From contig CM026571.1 of assembly GCA_015143295.1 (NCBI GenBank), positions 8,994,501 to 9,058,500 of the forward strand: a stretch of 64,000 nucleotides of DNA, given 5' to 3'. This document shows, piece after piece, positions 24,001 through 39,000 of the stretch (positions are counted from its first letter, which is position 1; each line of letters begins with the position of its first letter). The stretch comes from Tetracentron sinense. Its lineage: Eukaryota; Streptophyta; Magnoliopsida; Trochodendrales; Trochodendraceae. Below the pieces are notes generated by a model. It searched no databases. It had not been told where the DNA came from and saw only the letters and a program-made list of their open reading frames with translations. Made by a program: the position numbers and the translations under genes.

Positions 24001-27000
24001 TAAGAACCATTTGCTAAGTCTCATGAGAGTTATAAATCTTCTGCACCTACTTAGAGATGTCTTAAAAGATCCTCTCATTTTACTCATGCTACAAACCCCT
24101 ACACATGGCATATGGGAGAAATTTGCACAGGAACTTTCCTTGGGAGACATAAGAGCCAAAAGAGCTTCCAAAGAATATATTCATCATTCTGGGGAAAACT
24201 CATTGCACCACAAACGAATCGAGAAAGAACACCACACTTTTCTAGCTAACTCACAATGGATAAAAATGTGACTCCCATTAATCTTCATGCTCCATGCAAA
24301 TAGATCATAATGGATCAATAAGGAATGAGTTGTTTCCTATTAGGAAAGTGGTTGACTGTGAAGTCTTATCCAAGTATACAAGCTATGGTTTACACAAAAA
24401 CTACCATCCTTTGAGGAGCTTGATTCCCCTAAATGTCTGCTAATGGAGATCTTTATTCGGTGAAAATCGAAAAGATTTCATGAAAATATCTCACTTCAAA
24501 AAAAGATCTTTCAGGTCTCACTTCCAAACCCCCAATCTTCTTCAACTAATGGAATGTGAGACATTTTTTTCTTGGTGTAGAGAAGATAATAAGAATTTCC
24601 TAAATATATCATCAAGTAATATTATTCACAAGATTCGGTCATCTCTTCTCTCAAGAATCAAGCTAATGAGTAACATCAAATAGTTTGATTTTCACACGCT
24701 TAATGCATATATTTCATGTAATTGGATGTTCATTTCAATTATCAATTATTATGTCATCCAACATTTTCCTTATATTGTACTTTCGGTGCTATGTGAAATA
24801 TATTTCAATATGCTTATGATTTGGTTCCTTCCAGGTACTACATTAATTATAAATTAATGAAGAAGAAAGTAAAGCAATATGTTCAACAAATGGAGGTTGG
24901 AGCACAAGATCGCCGTCATGTTCTCAAGGACTTCTCAAGAATGCTGGATAGCCAGGTACGTTGGAATTTATATATGAATAATATACATTGCTACATATTA
25001 CATGCAAACATTAATTGGAATGTAAATACCTGTAGTGTGTATATATATATTATTTCTTGCTGGGAATTGATTACAAGGTCTTACGGATGCATTTGTGTCA
25101 AACAAAGTGGCGATTAAAGTTCTTTTCATAGGATTTTATATTTTCAATATCTCTTCACATAATAGTAGATAGTTACTCATCAAATGCCATTGTATCAGGA
25201 ATGGAGATTAACAATGTTATAGACCATATTTGGAACCGGTTGGAGGATGGACCATCTTTTTTATTTGTTTTAAGGGACATGAATTTGATAGTAGATATGG
25301 TCGCAAAAAATAGTGTATATAGAGAATTCTTGTATATAGGGAACTCTTCTTGAACTTGTACAGTTGTTTCTTATCAATACAATCTTATCATTTATCACAT
25401 CTCATTGCAGTCAAGCCTTCTTTTGGATGGGTAGAAAATTGGAAGATCTATCAATTTTGATGGTTGAGAATAATATATGGATCATCATCACAAATGATGG
25501 AAGATAATCATTTGCAGGAGTTCTAGTTAAGCATCATTGTGGACTAGGCCAAAGATGATTTTCTTTCAATTTTGTTAATCAGTACCATTTGGTATAACTT
25601 TGCTTGAAGGATTTAGTAAACTCTCATTGTCGTTGTTGACCGGTTGGTCATATTAGTTAACAAATCATAAGTTGCACAAACATAGACACATGTTGGATCC
25701 GACATGAATACGAGGTGACAAATTCAGTGATCCCCCCAAAATAGGATTTGAGACGTGGAATAGTGTAATTCTTATTTCAAAAAATCATTATATTCAAATT
25801 TATTGTGATGAATGCTATTTGTGGAAGTATAAATAATTGCAAACAACACTAATATTTTTTTTAAAAAAATATTGACCTGGTTCTTAATAGTACATTCATG
25901 GTTCTCATCTCAAAAGTTGTTGGAGCGCATCAAATTAATGAATTCAGACCAATCAGTCTGGTGGGGAATTTTTTTAGCTAAAATGCTAGAACTCCGGTTG
26001 AAAGTGGTCATTAGTTGTTTTTTTTTTTTTCCGATCATATCCCCATTTCAATGTGCCTTAGTGGGTGGGATGCAAATCTTGGATGAGCCTCTCATAGCCA
26101 ATGGATGTCTAGAGGATCGGTTGTGTAAGGGGGAGCCGGGAACCCTTTGCAAAATTGTCATGGAAAAGACCTATGATCACATTTCCTGGAATATGTGCAA
26201 GGGACTGGGGAGAATGGGTTTGTAAACTAATGGATGGCTTGGATGAATGTTTCAGGTTTGTGAGAATCTCTGTGGTCATCAATGATTCCCTCCATGAAAA
26301 TTTTTGGAGCTCTCGAGGTTTCCTTCAAGGGGATCCTCTTTACCCGCTTTTGTTTATTATTGTCTTGGAGGCCTTTGAATAGAATGATCCAAAAAGCCTA
26401 GGCCTCAATTTGAGAAGGCTTCCGTATCGGTCGTGGGTATCTCCATATTTCTCATCTACAATTTGCGGACGACATTATGTTATTCTATGAAGCCTCTTGC
26501 ATGAAACTGACTCTTGTCAGATGCCTTTTTCGCTACTTCAAAATAGTGTCGGGATTGAGAATCAATTTTAGTAAGAGCGTTTTATTCGGAGTAGGTGAGG
26601 TTTCAAATATTGGGGAATTGACAGCTTGCCTAGGATGTAGAACATGCAGTTTTCTAACATCGTATCTAGGGTTTCCTCTCGGTGCTTTGTTTAATGCAGA
26701 ATCGGTTTGGAGCCCAGTCATCAATAGGTTTTTCAAGCGTCTTCAAGGATTGAAATTTCGATTCCTCTCGAAAAGGGGAAAGCTTACGCTTATCAAAAGT
26801 ACTATATGTAGTCTCCCAACATACATCCTATCATTGTTTAAGATTCCCGTCTCTGCATCCACATTAGAAAGATTACGGAGGGAATTTGTATGGAACGATA
26901 GGGTAGACTCCAGGAAGTATCATTTGGTGGGCTAGAAAACCGTGCAGCCGAAGTGTGGTGGTGGTCTCAATATTCATCCCCTAATAATGGTGAATAAGGC

Positions 27001-30000
27001 TCTTCCGGGAAAATAGCTCTGGCTTTTTGGTGAGGAGAGAAGCCTGTGGAGGGTTGTGATAGTGGCTTGGCACGGGGTGTTCAATAGGTGGTGTCCTAAG
27101 TTAAGGCGTGGTCCTATGAGGGTTGGAGTGTGGAAGGCTGTGCTGTAAGGTTTGGGTGAATTTTCTAAATTAATTCGCCTTAAGATGAGTAATGGGGAGC
27201 AGATCAGTTTTTGGAATGACTATTGGTGTGACCAATCCATTCTTAGGCAGACTTATGGCAACCTATTTTTTCTTGCAACGAATAAGGAGGCTTTGGTAGC
27301 CGAGTATTTAGAATGACGGGAAGGGGCATCGGTTTGGAGTTTGGACTCTCAAATTGAGGCGTAATTTATTCGATTGGGAGTTTCAGGATTTTCTAGTGTT
27401 ATCATCTCACATCCAGCAGGTTACCCCATTCCCTCACATTAGGGATGGTCAGGTCTTGTCCCCGGACAACAAGGGACAGTTTTTAGTGAGATCCATTGCG
27501 CAAGCCTTGCAATCTGGGTATATTCTACATTTTCCTCATCAAGTTGTGTGGTTCCCATCAGTTCCTTATAAGGTATCATTTCTCTTGTGGACAACGGTTT
27601 TAGATAAAATATTTACTTGCGATCACCTCATGCATAGAGGATGATGCATGGCTAAAGGTGTTTCATCATTCATGCGCCTTTTCGCAAAGGAGTCTGTTGA
27701 TCACTTATTACTGCACTGCCCGATTATGAGAGAGGTTTGGTCCTATTTCCTTTCTCATATTCGCATCCATTGGATCTTTCCCAGATCCTTGCAAAACTTC
27801 TTATTTTGTTGGCTTTCAGTATCTTTTCCGGCTCCAACGTGAGTAGTTGTGCTTTTCCTTCCTTGGGCGATAGCATGAGCCTTGTGGAAGGAGAGAAATA
27901 GGAGGGTGTTTGAGGACACATCCTTGACCATCCCTCGAATTCAGGATCTGGTTCGATTTTTAGTTTTTGCTTGGTGTTTCGTAGGGGGGTGAGGGTGGAG
28001 ACCATGGTTTAAAAAAAGCCAAAACCGTTAAGTAAAGCTGTTACGTAAATGTTTTGTTGACTTCCGATACTCGATACCATACCTTTACCCATTTATCCCG
28101 AAACAAAACCGTAACGCTCGAAATCGTTACGTAACAAGCGTTACGCCCAATACGTAAAGGTTTCGGTCGTAGGACTGGGTTCCGAAAATCCCTAAACTCA
28201 TTCTAAAACCTCATCTTTGCTTCCTCTCTTCATCTTTACTTATTCTTAGTACATTTTTCCCCCTAAAATCCAGTTGTTTTTTGTTAATTAACAACTTGAT
28301 TTGGGGTTTAATTCATAGATATGAAGGAATCCAAGACATGTTCTTTATTTTGGGTATGTTTCAACCCTCGACCTATCTATTTTCCTTATTTTTAAATTTT
28401 GAGCTTCATATTGGCTTTAAAAGTATCTTGTTACTCATTTATTATATGTTTTTAAATTTTTTTTTTTCTATTTATTAGAATTTTTTGGATTTTTTAAAGT
28501 AAAAAAGAAAAAAAAATAAGTAAAGGCCGAAACCATTACGTAACGGCGTTACGTAAAGGTTTCGGCTGTGTCCGTTACGGTTTCCAAAACCCTTTTTTGA
28601 AACCTTGGTGGAGACCCTTGGGGGATCATTTTTGCCTTATAATTTCCTTGATGTTATTGGGTGGGTTTGCTGTCTGGGCAAAAACAGCTGAGGGTAAAGA
28701 TGATCCCCTCAAGGAGACCCTTGAGGGCAAAGATGATCCCCCACGAGGGCAAAGATAATCCCCCAAGGAAATTATAAGGGAAAGATGATCCCCCAATCGA
28801 ACTAGATCCTGAATTCGGGGGATGGTCAAGGTTCAAATGGTAGTGAACCATTAGGACAAACAACCCCTCTCTGCCTAAAATATTATTTGAATCCAACCAC
28901 GAGGACAAACAATCCCTCTCTGCCTAAAATATTATTCTGATTGAAAATTTTGATTTTTAAGTACTTTTGTTTGTGTTCTATTGCTCTTATCAGACTCAAA
29001 TATGATGACATCTACCATTTATGTGCATTCATGTTTTTATTAAAAGGTTTTGAAAATCCTTAATTGCAATTAGAAATGCATAACAGAGAAGTATTAGTCA
29101 TGGGGGGGGGGGGGGTTTGCTTTTTGGGGTTCATCAGGCAGCCTCAAGCCCCTAGGGGGTCTACTGCCTCTGTTTGCCTGGTTGCCTTTCCAACACTGGT
29201 TCCAAGAAACAACAGGCGTGTCAATACTCTTTTGCGTGTCCATGTGTATTGACAAGAGACATGCCTACTCACTCAAGGCATCTTTGCAACATAGAACAAA
29301 TCTAAAGGAATATGCTTTAAATTCTTTCTAATTTTCCTTCTTTTTATCTCACACTCAACGACACTCCCCCCCCCCCATATATATATAAAATATTTTCCTA
29401 CTCCAGTAGGACCAGAACACCAAGTGTAAGGGGTGGGCATGCATCTCTGCATCAATACCAAGCAGCTCAAACATTTTTATTATTATTGTTATTATTATTA
29501 TTATTATTAAATTTTGGCCAAAAAGGGCGACAACCTAAGCATAGTTTGTATTTCTTAAAACTACTAAGGAAATTAATGAAAACTTCAAATCGTTTACACA
29601 AGGGGGCCAATTTCCCTTGGTTAAGTGCCTAGAATTGTTGTAAGAACACTTTGCTGAAACCACGTTAATGGAAGCATTTACTAGTTATTACTATTAGTAG
29701 TCATGTGAGGCCTACTGGTTGCCTAAAATTTGGAAACTTTGTGATGTATAGGTGATGTCTTACAGGATCGACTTTGAAGGGCTGTCGATCTTCTTATATT
29801 ATTGAGAAAACATGTGAAATTAGCTTGTATGTGCATGTCGATGTTAAGTGCTTTTTGTGGCATGTTTGAGCCGAACATGCAGCAATGTAGCTTCTCTAGC
29901 ATGGGGAAATTGTTTTCGTATATAAATCACAGATCCATGGTTCAAAATATCGGTATTGGGTGCCGTATCGGTAAGTCCAAAACAGGATATGTATTTGTGT

Positions 30001-33000
30001 ATTGAACTGTATCAGATGGATACAACAGAAAAAATCGGATACACTAAGAAACACTTGGTGACGCAAGAAAAAACTTTAATACCTTGCTTAAAACTTCTTT
30101 TAATGCCAATATAAGCTAAAAACAAACTAAATGAATGCCTCCAACTATGTAACCATACATATGAGAGTTAAAAATTTTATAAGTTAAAAAAGGCATGCGT
30201 GTTGATAAACAGGTATGGAAATACAAATCATAGTCACTTAGCCAAATATAGGAAATACAATCTAGATATTAAAATCTTACATTCAATGAGCTAAATAAGA
30301 ATGTATTGAACTACAATCATCTATTAACTAATACAATGCCAGAATGTTTTCTCCCCTTCCGCCACTGCCACTGCCACGTAGGATTACCATCTGACACGTG
30401 TCACATTGATTTCCCCAATTAGAACAATTTAAACAACCCACCTCTTCGTTTTCGGTGTTTGGGGACAATCGCAACTGTTCACATAATCTACTCAAAAGGC
30501 ACAACCTGTTCTCAGCCTAATTATCTATTCTATACAATATAGAAATAGGGATGCCTGGTGGCACCCATATCAGATTCCCAAACTCTAATCCCAAATTCCC
30601 ACGTAATAGAAAGACAGTTAATTTAGCACGTTAAAACAATTAGTTTGCAACTCTTCACGTTCTGTTTCTTTCCTCTGCTTCTCACCTCTTAAAAATGCAC
30701 CACTAGCAATTCCCTCGTAATAGAAAGACAATTAGTTTGGAACGTTAAACAGTTCTTTTGCAACTCTTCACATTTTGTTTCTTTTGTCTGCTACTCACCT
30801 CTTAAAAGGCACCATTCTCAAAAGACATTACTACTACTATTTCAGTATTTCTTCACCGTCACTCTTTCAAATCTCTTAACACCATCCCGTGCTGCTAAAT
30901 CTATCAACAACATACCTTGTGGTGACTCCAACCATCTTCCTCTTCTCTCTTCACGACACCATCCCGTGCAGCCTCTCCGCTCGTCTTCTCTTTTTCTCTA
31001 CTTTTTGGCTTTACAGAAGAAGCAGGTACCCACCGTCGCTTGATTTTTTTTCGTTTTAATTTTAGCATTTTCATTCTTTGATTGAATAGATTTCGGATTT
31101 AGAATCAGATTTACGGGTTTTATTTTTCTCAGATTTTCATTTAATTACATAGAGATCAGAACAAACCATGAAATTTCAAACCTTGATCTTTATAGCCCAT
31201 AAACAGTATATGTTTTTCCTCTGGGTCTTGGAGTATTTATATGAAATTAGATAGAGAGGTTGATCACTTATCCTATTGACCGGCGTTGGTTAGCCTGATT
31301 TGAGTTTTCACATTTCCTCACGCACATCGGCAAACAAAGTGTTAACCTAGAACCCCGGTTAGATGGATGAAACTAAGAGTGAGTGAATCTTAACCACAAT
31401 TAATGTGAGTACAAAAGGGTCACGTGGCGAGCTGTTGGTCTGGAAATATCTTCCTATTTTAATTTGGCTGTTACAAACAACCTATCTATGAAGCTCACCA
31501 TCAAGATGATTTTTGAAGTTGACTTTAATCTGAGGGGAATGGCCAACGACTATGTGATCATTGGCACAAAACACGGTCCCAAGATAACATCTCCCACAAG
31601 ATTCACCAAATAATGTTTGGATAGAGTTAAAGATGTTTCGCTGGAATCAAGCACTCAAACTGGATTTGGAAGTATCTTGATTTTCTTGCGGGTCAGTTAT
31701 ATTTATCAATCTCCGATCACTTTCTATTACCTTTTGAAAGTGTGTTAATGCTTTTTTTTTTCCGGCAAATAACCCATCAATGTGATTGTGTTTACAATCA
31801 TCAGTGTTTACAGTCATCACCAATGGTTTCATTTACTCTCAATTATGCAAATGGGTTCTTCAAAATTTTAACTTGCTTTGCAATTATGATCTGAATAGAT
31901 TAATGATTTTCTTTCTCCAGGAATTAAACCATCAACGTGATTGTGTTTGAAATCATACCCAATGGTTTATTTACTCTCCATCACGAAGATGGGTTCTTTA
32001 AATTTCAATTTTATAATTTCATTAAAGTATTTGATATATTGTTTATGTCGTTTTTTAGTTCAACAAAATCTAATTTGAATATAGATAAATTTTTCATTCA
32101 ATTTTACAAAAAATTATATTAATTTCTTATTATATCAAATTTTATTAATAAAGTTTTAAATTTTCATTAGTCCATATAAGTATAAATTATCACCCGTGCA
32201 TCGCACGAGGTGTTTGCTAGTAAATTATAAGCTTGAATGTAAGTCTTTTTATGCTGAACTGTTACACTTTTAATTGACTTTTTGACCATATAGATGAAAA
32301 TATTTTTAAAGTCTGAAATATAAGACTTTTCTTGTTGGACTTTTGGATTTTGGTAAAGTTTTGATATGGTCGAATTTATGAGATTTTAATATTTGAGAAA
32401 TACCTTATCATTTGAAAGTTGAAATTTTGACCTAATCCCTAAAGGTTGTATTGGAAATTTGACTTTTTATTTTTCAGGAATTTGGATCTAGGATAATTTT
32501 TATTGAATTCAAATAGGGGGTATAATCTTTTTTACGTATAAATATTTTAAGTAAATGAAAGTAAATTTAATTTAAAATCATTTACTTAAATAATAATTTA
32601 TGTAAATATGTTGTGTGTATTGGGTTTGTACTGTAGATCCTAGTGTAAATAAAATGAGAAAAAAATTTAACTGAAAAATCTCCCGTATCAGCCTTGTATT
32701 GGCTCGATATAGTGGAGTTTTTTCCCCAGCTTACCAGTGTACCAAGTAGCTTTAAACAGGATACGTATCAGCTGATATGTACTGAAATTGTAAACCCTGC
32801 ACAGATCACATTTACAAAGTGTGTTAAAAGAATATAAAGTATTGCATTAGTAGCCACTACGGAAAGCAATAAGAGCAACCAATGTCCATTCATATACTTT
32901 CTGGTTTTAATTAAAGTGCTTAATATCCGCTCCTCTTTGTTAATTTCATAATTATGCGTAATCATCACAATATTAGAGGGGTGGAGAAGGTTTGCAAGAT

Positions 33001-36000
33001 CATTTGACAATGTTCTTCTGAATATTTTGTCTCATAGGTTTACATGGTTAAAATTCCGTAGGTTTTCTTTCAGATGTCCATGATGCTTCAATAAGATGCT
33101 ATATTCCCATGCAAATTTTAACTGCCTAACTGGAACATGAATACCAGTATATAGTGTGCAATATATTTTTTACATGAATTGGTTTAATTCAATGTTCTTA
33201 TTCTTGAAGGACTAGGGATAGTCGGAGATTAATCATTTTGAGCATACTGTAGATTATATAAATATAATTAATAGGAAAATTGATAAGCTATTTACATACT
33301 GTGTAGATGTGTTAGCTTGTACATTCTTTATTTTTCTATATTTTTCCTGATTGGAAAGACTGTATTGTCTTTGTAGGAACATAGGTTTTTGTGGTAGCAT
33401 AATATGTCCCTTCATGCTTCATCATGGAAAATGCAATTGTTACTGTTATTTTCTTAAGGTTGAATATAAAATCAATGTTATTTACTTCACTTGCTCTATA
33501 CAATTTCAGATTGAAAAGATTGTCCTGTTTCTGTTGGAACAACAAGGGCTACTTGCAAGCAGGATAGCCGAACTTGGAGAACAGAATGATGCACTTTTAC
33601 AGCAGCCAAATATATCCCAAATATCTGAATTACGAGAAGCATATAGAGCAGTGGGACACGATCTTTTAAAGCTTCTCTATTTTGTTGAGATGAATGCTAT
33701 TGGTCTGCGTAAGATATTGAAGAAGTTCGACAAAAGATTTGGCTATAGATTCACTGATTACTATGTCAAGACTCGTGCAAATCATCCTTATTCCCAGCTG
33801 CAGCAAGTTTTTAAACACGTGGTAATATATTCAATTCAGGGTCAACATTTTTTGTTCTTAGGCATTTTAAAGAAGATCTACGAACTCGATGAGGTCCATG
33901 GGACTTTTGTCGTATTTATCCTCTTTTACTTTTAGATGCAGCTTTTAGTTGTTATGGTATATAAGAGCCATATCAATCGTGAACTAGCCTCTTCTAAGGA
34001 TTCTTTCTCTTCTCATGCAGGGGATTGGGGCTGTTGTGGGAGCAATATCTCGCAATCTTGCAGAGCTACAATGCGATCAAGGGAGCTACTTGTCAATATA
34101 TGATCAGCCCACTCTTCATCTTCAGGTTTTCTCTTTCATCTATTTCACTTAATCCTATTTATTTGAAAATGTTTTCCCCATACCTTATAACTGTTGGTTG
34201 GCTTCATTTGCTTGATGATTTAGTTCATATTTTTCATAGATGTCATTTATTGGTGTTATCTGCAGGATCCTATCATTGATTCAGTAAAAGCAGCTGTAGA
34301 CAGGTTAACACACTCGACGAACTTCCTTCACTTTTTAGGACAGCATGCATTTATTATGCAAGAAGAGTTACCATCTCCACCCGAGGATTATGTCGATGAT
34401 CAGAGCTACCATTTTATGTCGCTTTTCTTGAACCTAACAAACACATTTCTCTATATGGTCAATACGTATATTATTGTCCCAACAGCTGACAATTACGCCC
34501 TGAGTCTTGGAGCTGCAGCCACAGTTTGTGGCGTTGTGATTGGGTCGATGGCTGTTGCACAGGTGTTTTCTTCTGTGTATTTTAGTGCTTGGTCAAATAA
34601 ATCGTACTTCAGACCGCTTGTGTTTAGCAGCATTGTTCTTTTTGTGGGAAATATCTTATACGCATTGGCTTATGATCTTGATTCTATCGCAGTTCTTCTA
34701 ATTGGTCGTCTATTCTGTGGGTAAGTAATTCCTTTGTTTTTCCCATGAATTAACGAGTGAAGCTTCCACACTATGCTTAGTCAGCCAATTTTTCCTAGCA
34801 CATCAAGCTTAATGCTGAGAAGTTTTTTTGTTGGATCACTTTTTTGCCTGAACTTTGTGCAAACATTGAGTTCCCCTTTCTTGTATAAAATTTCTACATT
34901 CTGATGAGAAAAAAGCTGTAAACTGTAAGTGCTCCTAAGTAGTTTGATTCAATGTTCCCATTCATTACATTATTTCCTGAATCAAAATTTACAAGCTTGG
35001 AGTTAATTGTAATATTTATTTGACTTGATTTGGCCTCAAATAATTCTTCATAGATAGCACCAGCTGCGTTTTGTTGTCTAGAAAAAGCAAACAATAATAA
35101 GGAGAATTTTGGATGTGCAGCATTTTCTATGGGAAGCAATCAAGTAAGATAACAATTTTGATCGTTGAATGTTTTCTATTTTGTAATGGTGAAAATTAAG
35201 TAATGAGAAACAAAAATGAAGAACAAACATGGTCCCTTCAGGGACATTACAACAGTGGGAGATGATCCCAAACCTCAAGGAGTGGTTGGAAACCCAAATT
35301 TTGCTAGCTAATGCACTACATTATTTCTTCCCTATGAATGTGACTATCATAAATTTGAATGTAGATATTCTATTTCCATAAATTGGGAAAAAGTAGGGAA
35401 GATGTCTTTTGTTACCCGAAACATGTAAGAAGGGAGTCCTTCCATCAAAATGGTGAAGTTTAGATAGAATATTGACTCCATTCCAAAGAGCTAGGACTTG
35501 CATCTAAGGGATGTAATGAGCCCACCGTTCTTGATTAGGCTTTACTCATTACTCATTACTCTACCACTTTAGAAATTCAGCATCCAAAATGAGCTACTGT
35601 CCTTCAAGATCAGCTACTGTCTTTAGCCAACCATTGGTAGGAGAAGTCCACAAATCCAATGATCTCAAGGACTGGTTGAAGTTCCTGCAAACATCAATCC
35701 AATAGTTTTATGCCCTTGAATCAACGGAAACTGAAGCTAGTTCAGCCTCAGGGACATCCTTATTATCCATTAAATGATTAGTTTACCCATAGACGCATAA
35801 AACTAAGGCCCTTTCAGAGGTCTGGAAGTTTAATATTTTACTGTTGTGGTCTCAGTGTCTTTCCAAGTCTAGCATGATATTTCTTGATTTTTTGTATACA
35901 GCTAAAATATCAGCATGCACACAAATGAGAGATAATCAATGTAGTTAAGTTGTGTTTCCTTCAGCAGTTGTATTCTCACGATAGTACATTGGAGCCCAAT

Positions 36001-39000
36001 GTGGATGTTTGTTTCTTTTATCAAATGTAGTGCCCTGCACTTTACAAGTAAAGCGCCTACCATATTTGACTGACTGTAGGACTGAACTTTCTGATAAAGG
36101 ATAGCCTTAGAATTTTGGTTCCAACTTAGTGATGTTTACAAGAATCCTGGGGTAAATGATTTCACTAACAGTCACCCATGACATTGTCATAATATGTGGG
36201 AGAAGGATGCACCATAACTCGTTTCACTGTTTAGGACTGACACAATTAGTGTTGTAATTGTTATTTTGGCCTCTTTCATTATGTCTCTTATTATTTCTAC
36301 CTGTTGGGCATTGGGCCCATTTATGTAAGTCTATCCCTTTGTTTTAATGAAAGGTCTAGTAGAGAAGATAGAAGATATCTTTCTCTTATTCTCTCTTTTC
36401 CTCCTCCTTTCTCTTTCCATCTCTCTCTGAAACCCTCACTAGGACAAAACCACCAAGCACTAACCCAGTTGGTATCAGAGTAAGATATTGGGGTTCTTGT
36501 AAATCGACTAAGCTAGAAGAAGGGGAGGAACTCTACCAGAATGCTTCCTTGGTTGAAGAGCCGGCGTGGCGTATTGGATAAGTGAAGAAAAGAAGCAAAA
36601 GCGTGCGACTTGGAACCACGTGTATCTAAAGCACCTTTTTAATCCTATTTTTCAATTTCTACTTGACCCTTGGATACAAATCGCGAGAATTCATTTGGCA
36701 AAGAAAGAAGAAAGGCTAACTTCCCTGTTTCCTGTTCTAGAGCCAAGATGCATCATGATCAAAAGGCCATAAAGATGTCATCAGCTGTACGGCCTAGGGC
36801 CAATCTGGGAATTGTTTGAAGGTCCTTTCCTATATATCTTATTTTAGAAATTTTGAAACCAATCTCACGTGATTTGGAAAAATATTGAAAGTCATATGGT
36901 TTTTTCAGAAAAATCAGAAAAAAATTCGGAAAAATTCATCTCTCAATTTGATGGTGACTGTGATTATATGAACTTTTTTTAGTGTGGTCTATCCCACCTA
37001 TTTGGATCTTTTTTTGGTGACTATCATCCTAAAGTTGTCTCAATTCATTACATGAATTGTTGAGGGAGATTTAAGATTTTTCCATCTGTTGGGGCTACCG
37101 TTTTTCTGCAGAAAAGGGGTTTTTTTTCATGAGTTTGATGGATGGAAAGGGTCGGACAGTCCCTTGTTTGGACTCCAAAGTGTTGGAGGAAGCCTTTGAA
37201 ACATTTGTTACATTGTTTGGGGATTTGATCTGTTTGGAAGTGATTATTGTTAATCCTTCCACTGTTGTGTTTTTTCGCTTCTTCCATGTACTGGAGAAGA
37301 TATTTGGTGCTTGGCAACTTGTTGGGGTCATTCTCTCTTTCCCTTGCTGTGTTTGAAGAAAAGGATATGTCAGAAGAAGATCAATTCTTACTTGTTGTGC
37401 CTCCCAGCGTTGGAGTTGGGTATGAGAGCTCCAGTAATGATAACCCTCACTAGCAAATCACATTTGTCAAGCATGATGGTGAGAATTATGTGCATTGGGC
37501 ATAATCAGTCCGAATGTATCTTGGAGCAAGGGGTTAAGTTGGGTTACCTCCTTGGAGCCATAGAAGAGCGCCAAATGGGATCAAGAGAATTTGACTGTTA
37601 TGCTTGGCTCAACAATCCATGTTACCACGCATTAGTAGGGGTTTGGTGTTTTTGAAGTCCGCTAAGGATATGTGGGACACTCTTGCCCAAACCTACTCGA
37701 AAGTAGGTGACATTGCTCAACTCTATTATTCTATAAGCTCTAACAGGACATCTCCCGAACTCATCATGGGGAGATGTCCTTGGCTATGTATCATGCGAAG
37801 TTGAAGGAGAAATGAGAAATGTTTAATCATTGCTCCGATTTCCAATCAGTTGTACTGTTGATGCTGTTGCCTTTAAGACATGGGTAGAACGGATGCGGAT
37901 CTTTGATTTTCTAACCGGATTGAACCAAGAGTATGAAAATGATAGCTCTTAGATCCTCCTCCTCACTCTCTTAGCCTTGTCTGTCAGTACCTTCAAAGAG
38001 AGAATAAAAGAAATGTGATGACTCCTAGTATGATAGCAGCCCTTGAGAGGTCGGCTCTTTCCTCTATCTCCTAGCGTGGTGGAAGAGGAGGTGGTGGAGG
38101 AAGTGCCCGGGGTCGTGGTAATCGGTTTGATGATGCCTTACCTAATTACAAGGACAAATTGAAATACGAATACTGTAGGCAGACTTGACATACCCGTGAT
38201 CATTGTTGGCAGTTACATGGCAGCCCTACATAGAGGGGGGATTGCTCAGGAGGGTTTGGAGACTCCTCGACCCATGTTGCCATTGGACCCGTCTATTCTC
38301 CAGCTACCTATGAGGCCCCTACAACTGACTCTTCTGCGAAGTTAAAGCCATGTGCTGTGCCATGTCTCATTTGGAGGCACCTTCCTCTTCCTTCCTGGCA
38401 CAGTCAGGTATCTTTGCCCACTGCTCTCAATGCTTTTGTTCCGTCTGCCCATCCCTCGTAATTTATTGATTTTGGAGCATCTGGGCATATGAATGGTATG
38501 TCTTCCATTTTAGTTTGTATTGCGGATTGTACCACATCATCTATTGCTGGCAAGGGTACCATTCAAATTTCTCCATCTATGCATTGTCTACTTCCCTTTA
38601 TGTCCCTAACTTTGCTATTAATCTTCTGTCTGCTAGTAGTATTACTATATCCCTCAATTGTAGTGTTACCTTATTTCCTTCCTAGTGAAGTTTCAGGAAT
38701 TGGTGATGAGGAGGGTGATTGACAATGATCTTGACTCGTGAGAAGGATGATCTCTACCAGCTAGATTCTTTTCATGTTGTATGCTTACCAATCTACATCA
38801 GGGAAAATTAGTGATTTTGACCTGTTGATGTGATGGAATCTCCATTTAGGGCCTTTAGGCCATTCATCTTTTTTGCTTCTTAGAAGGATGTTTCCTCAGT
38901 TGTTTGCTACTTTATCTCACGCCTCTTTTCAATGTGAAACCTGCAAATTGTCTAAACATTTTTCTCGTGCTACTTAGGTGTATCTTCTTAAATCCAAGTT

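Larger units (their letters stand above)
18077..24834 (+). other. Intron 3, 6.76 kb
   Basis: Splits the SPX domain after residue 18. Up to 20030 no element is recognised. Then come a hAT element (20031-20562), a MITE (20927-21263), an RTE LINE fragment on the minus strand (about 21560-22800), a 90-bp tandem duplication (23321-23500) and an L1 fragment with an RNase H domain (about 23440-24300, minus). Confidence 0.85.
24956..33509 (+). other. Intron 4, 8.55 kb
   Basis: Contains an L1 fragment (25895-28002) with a hAT element inserted at its 3' side (28003-28607), an inverted scrap of the same L1 tail (28616-28835), a 14-base G tract (29102-29115), and a hAT element (29936-32799) holding a Helitron. 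Positions 24956-25894 and 32808-33509 show no recognisable element. Confidence 0.85.

Noticed and set aside
33351-33935. 194-codon open frame as a separate gene
   Set aside because: It is coding exon 3 plus read-through into both flanking introns. The splice sites at 33510 and 33821 match the family exactly.
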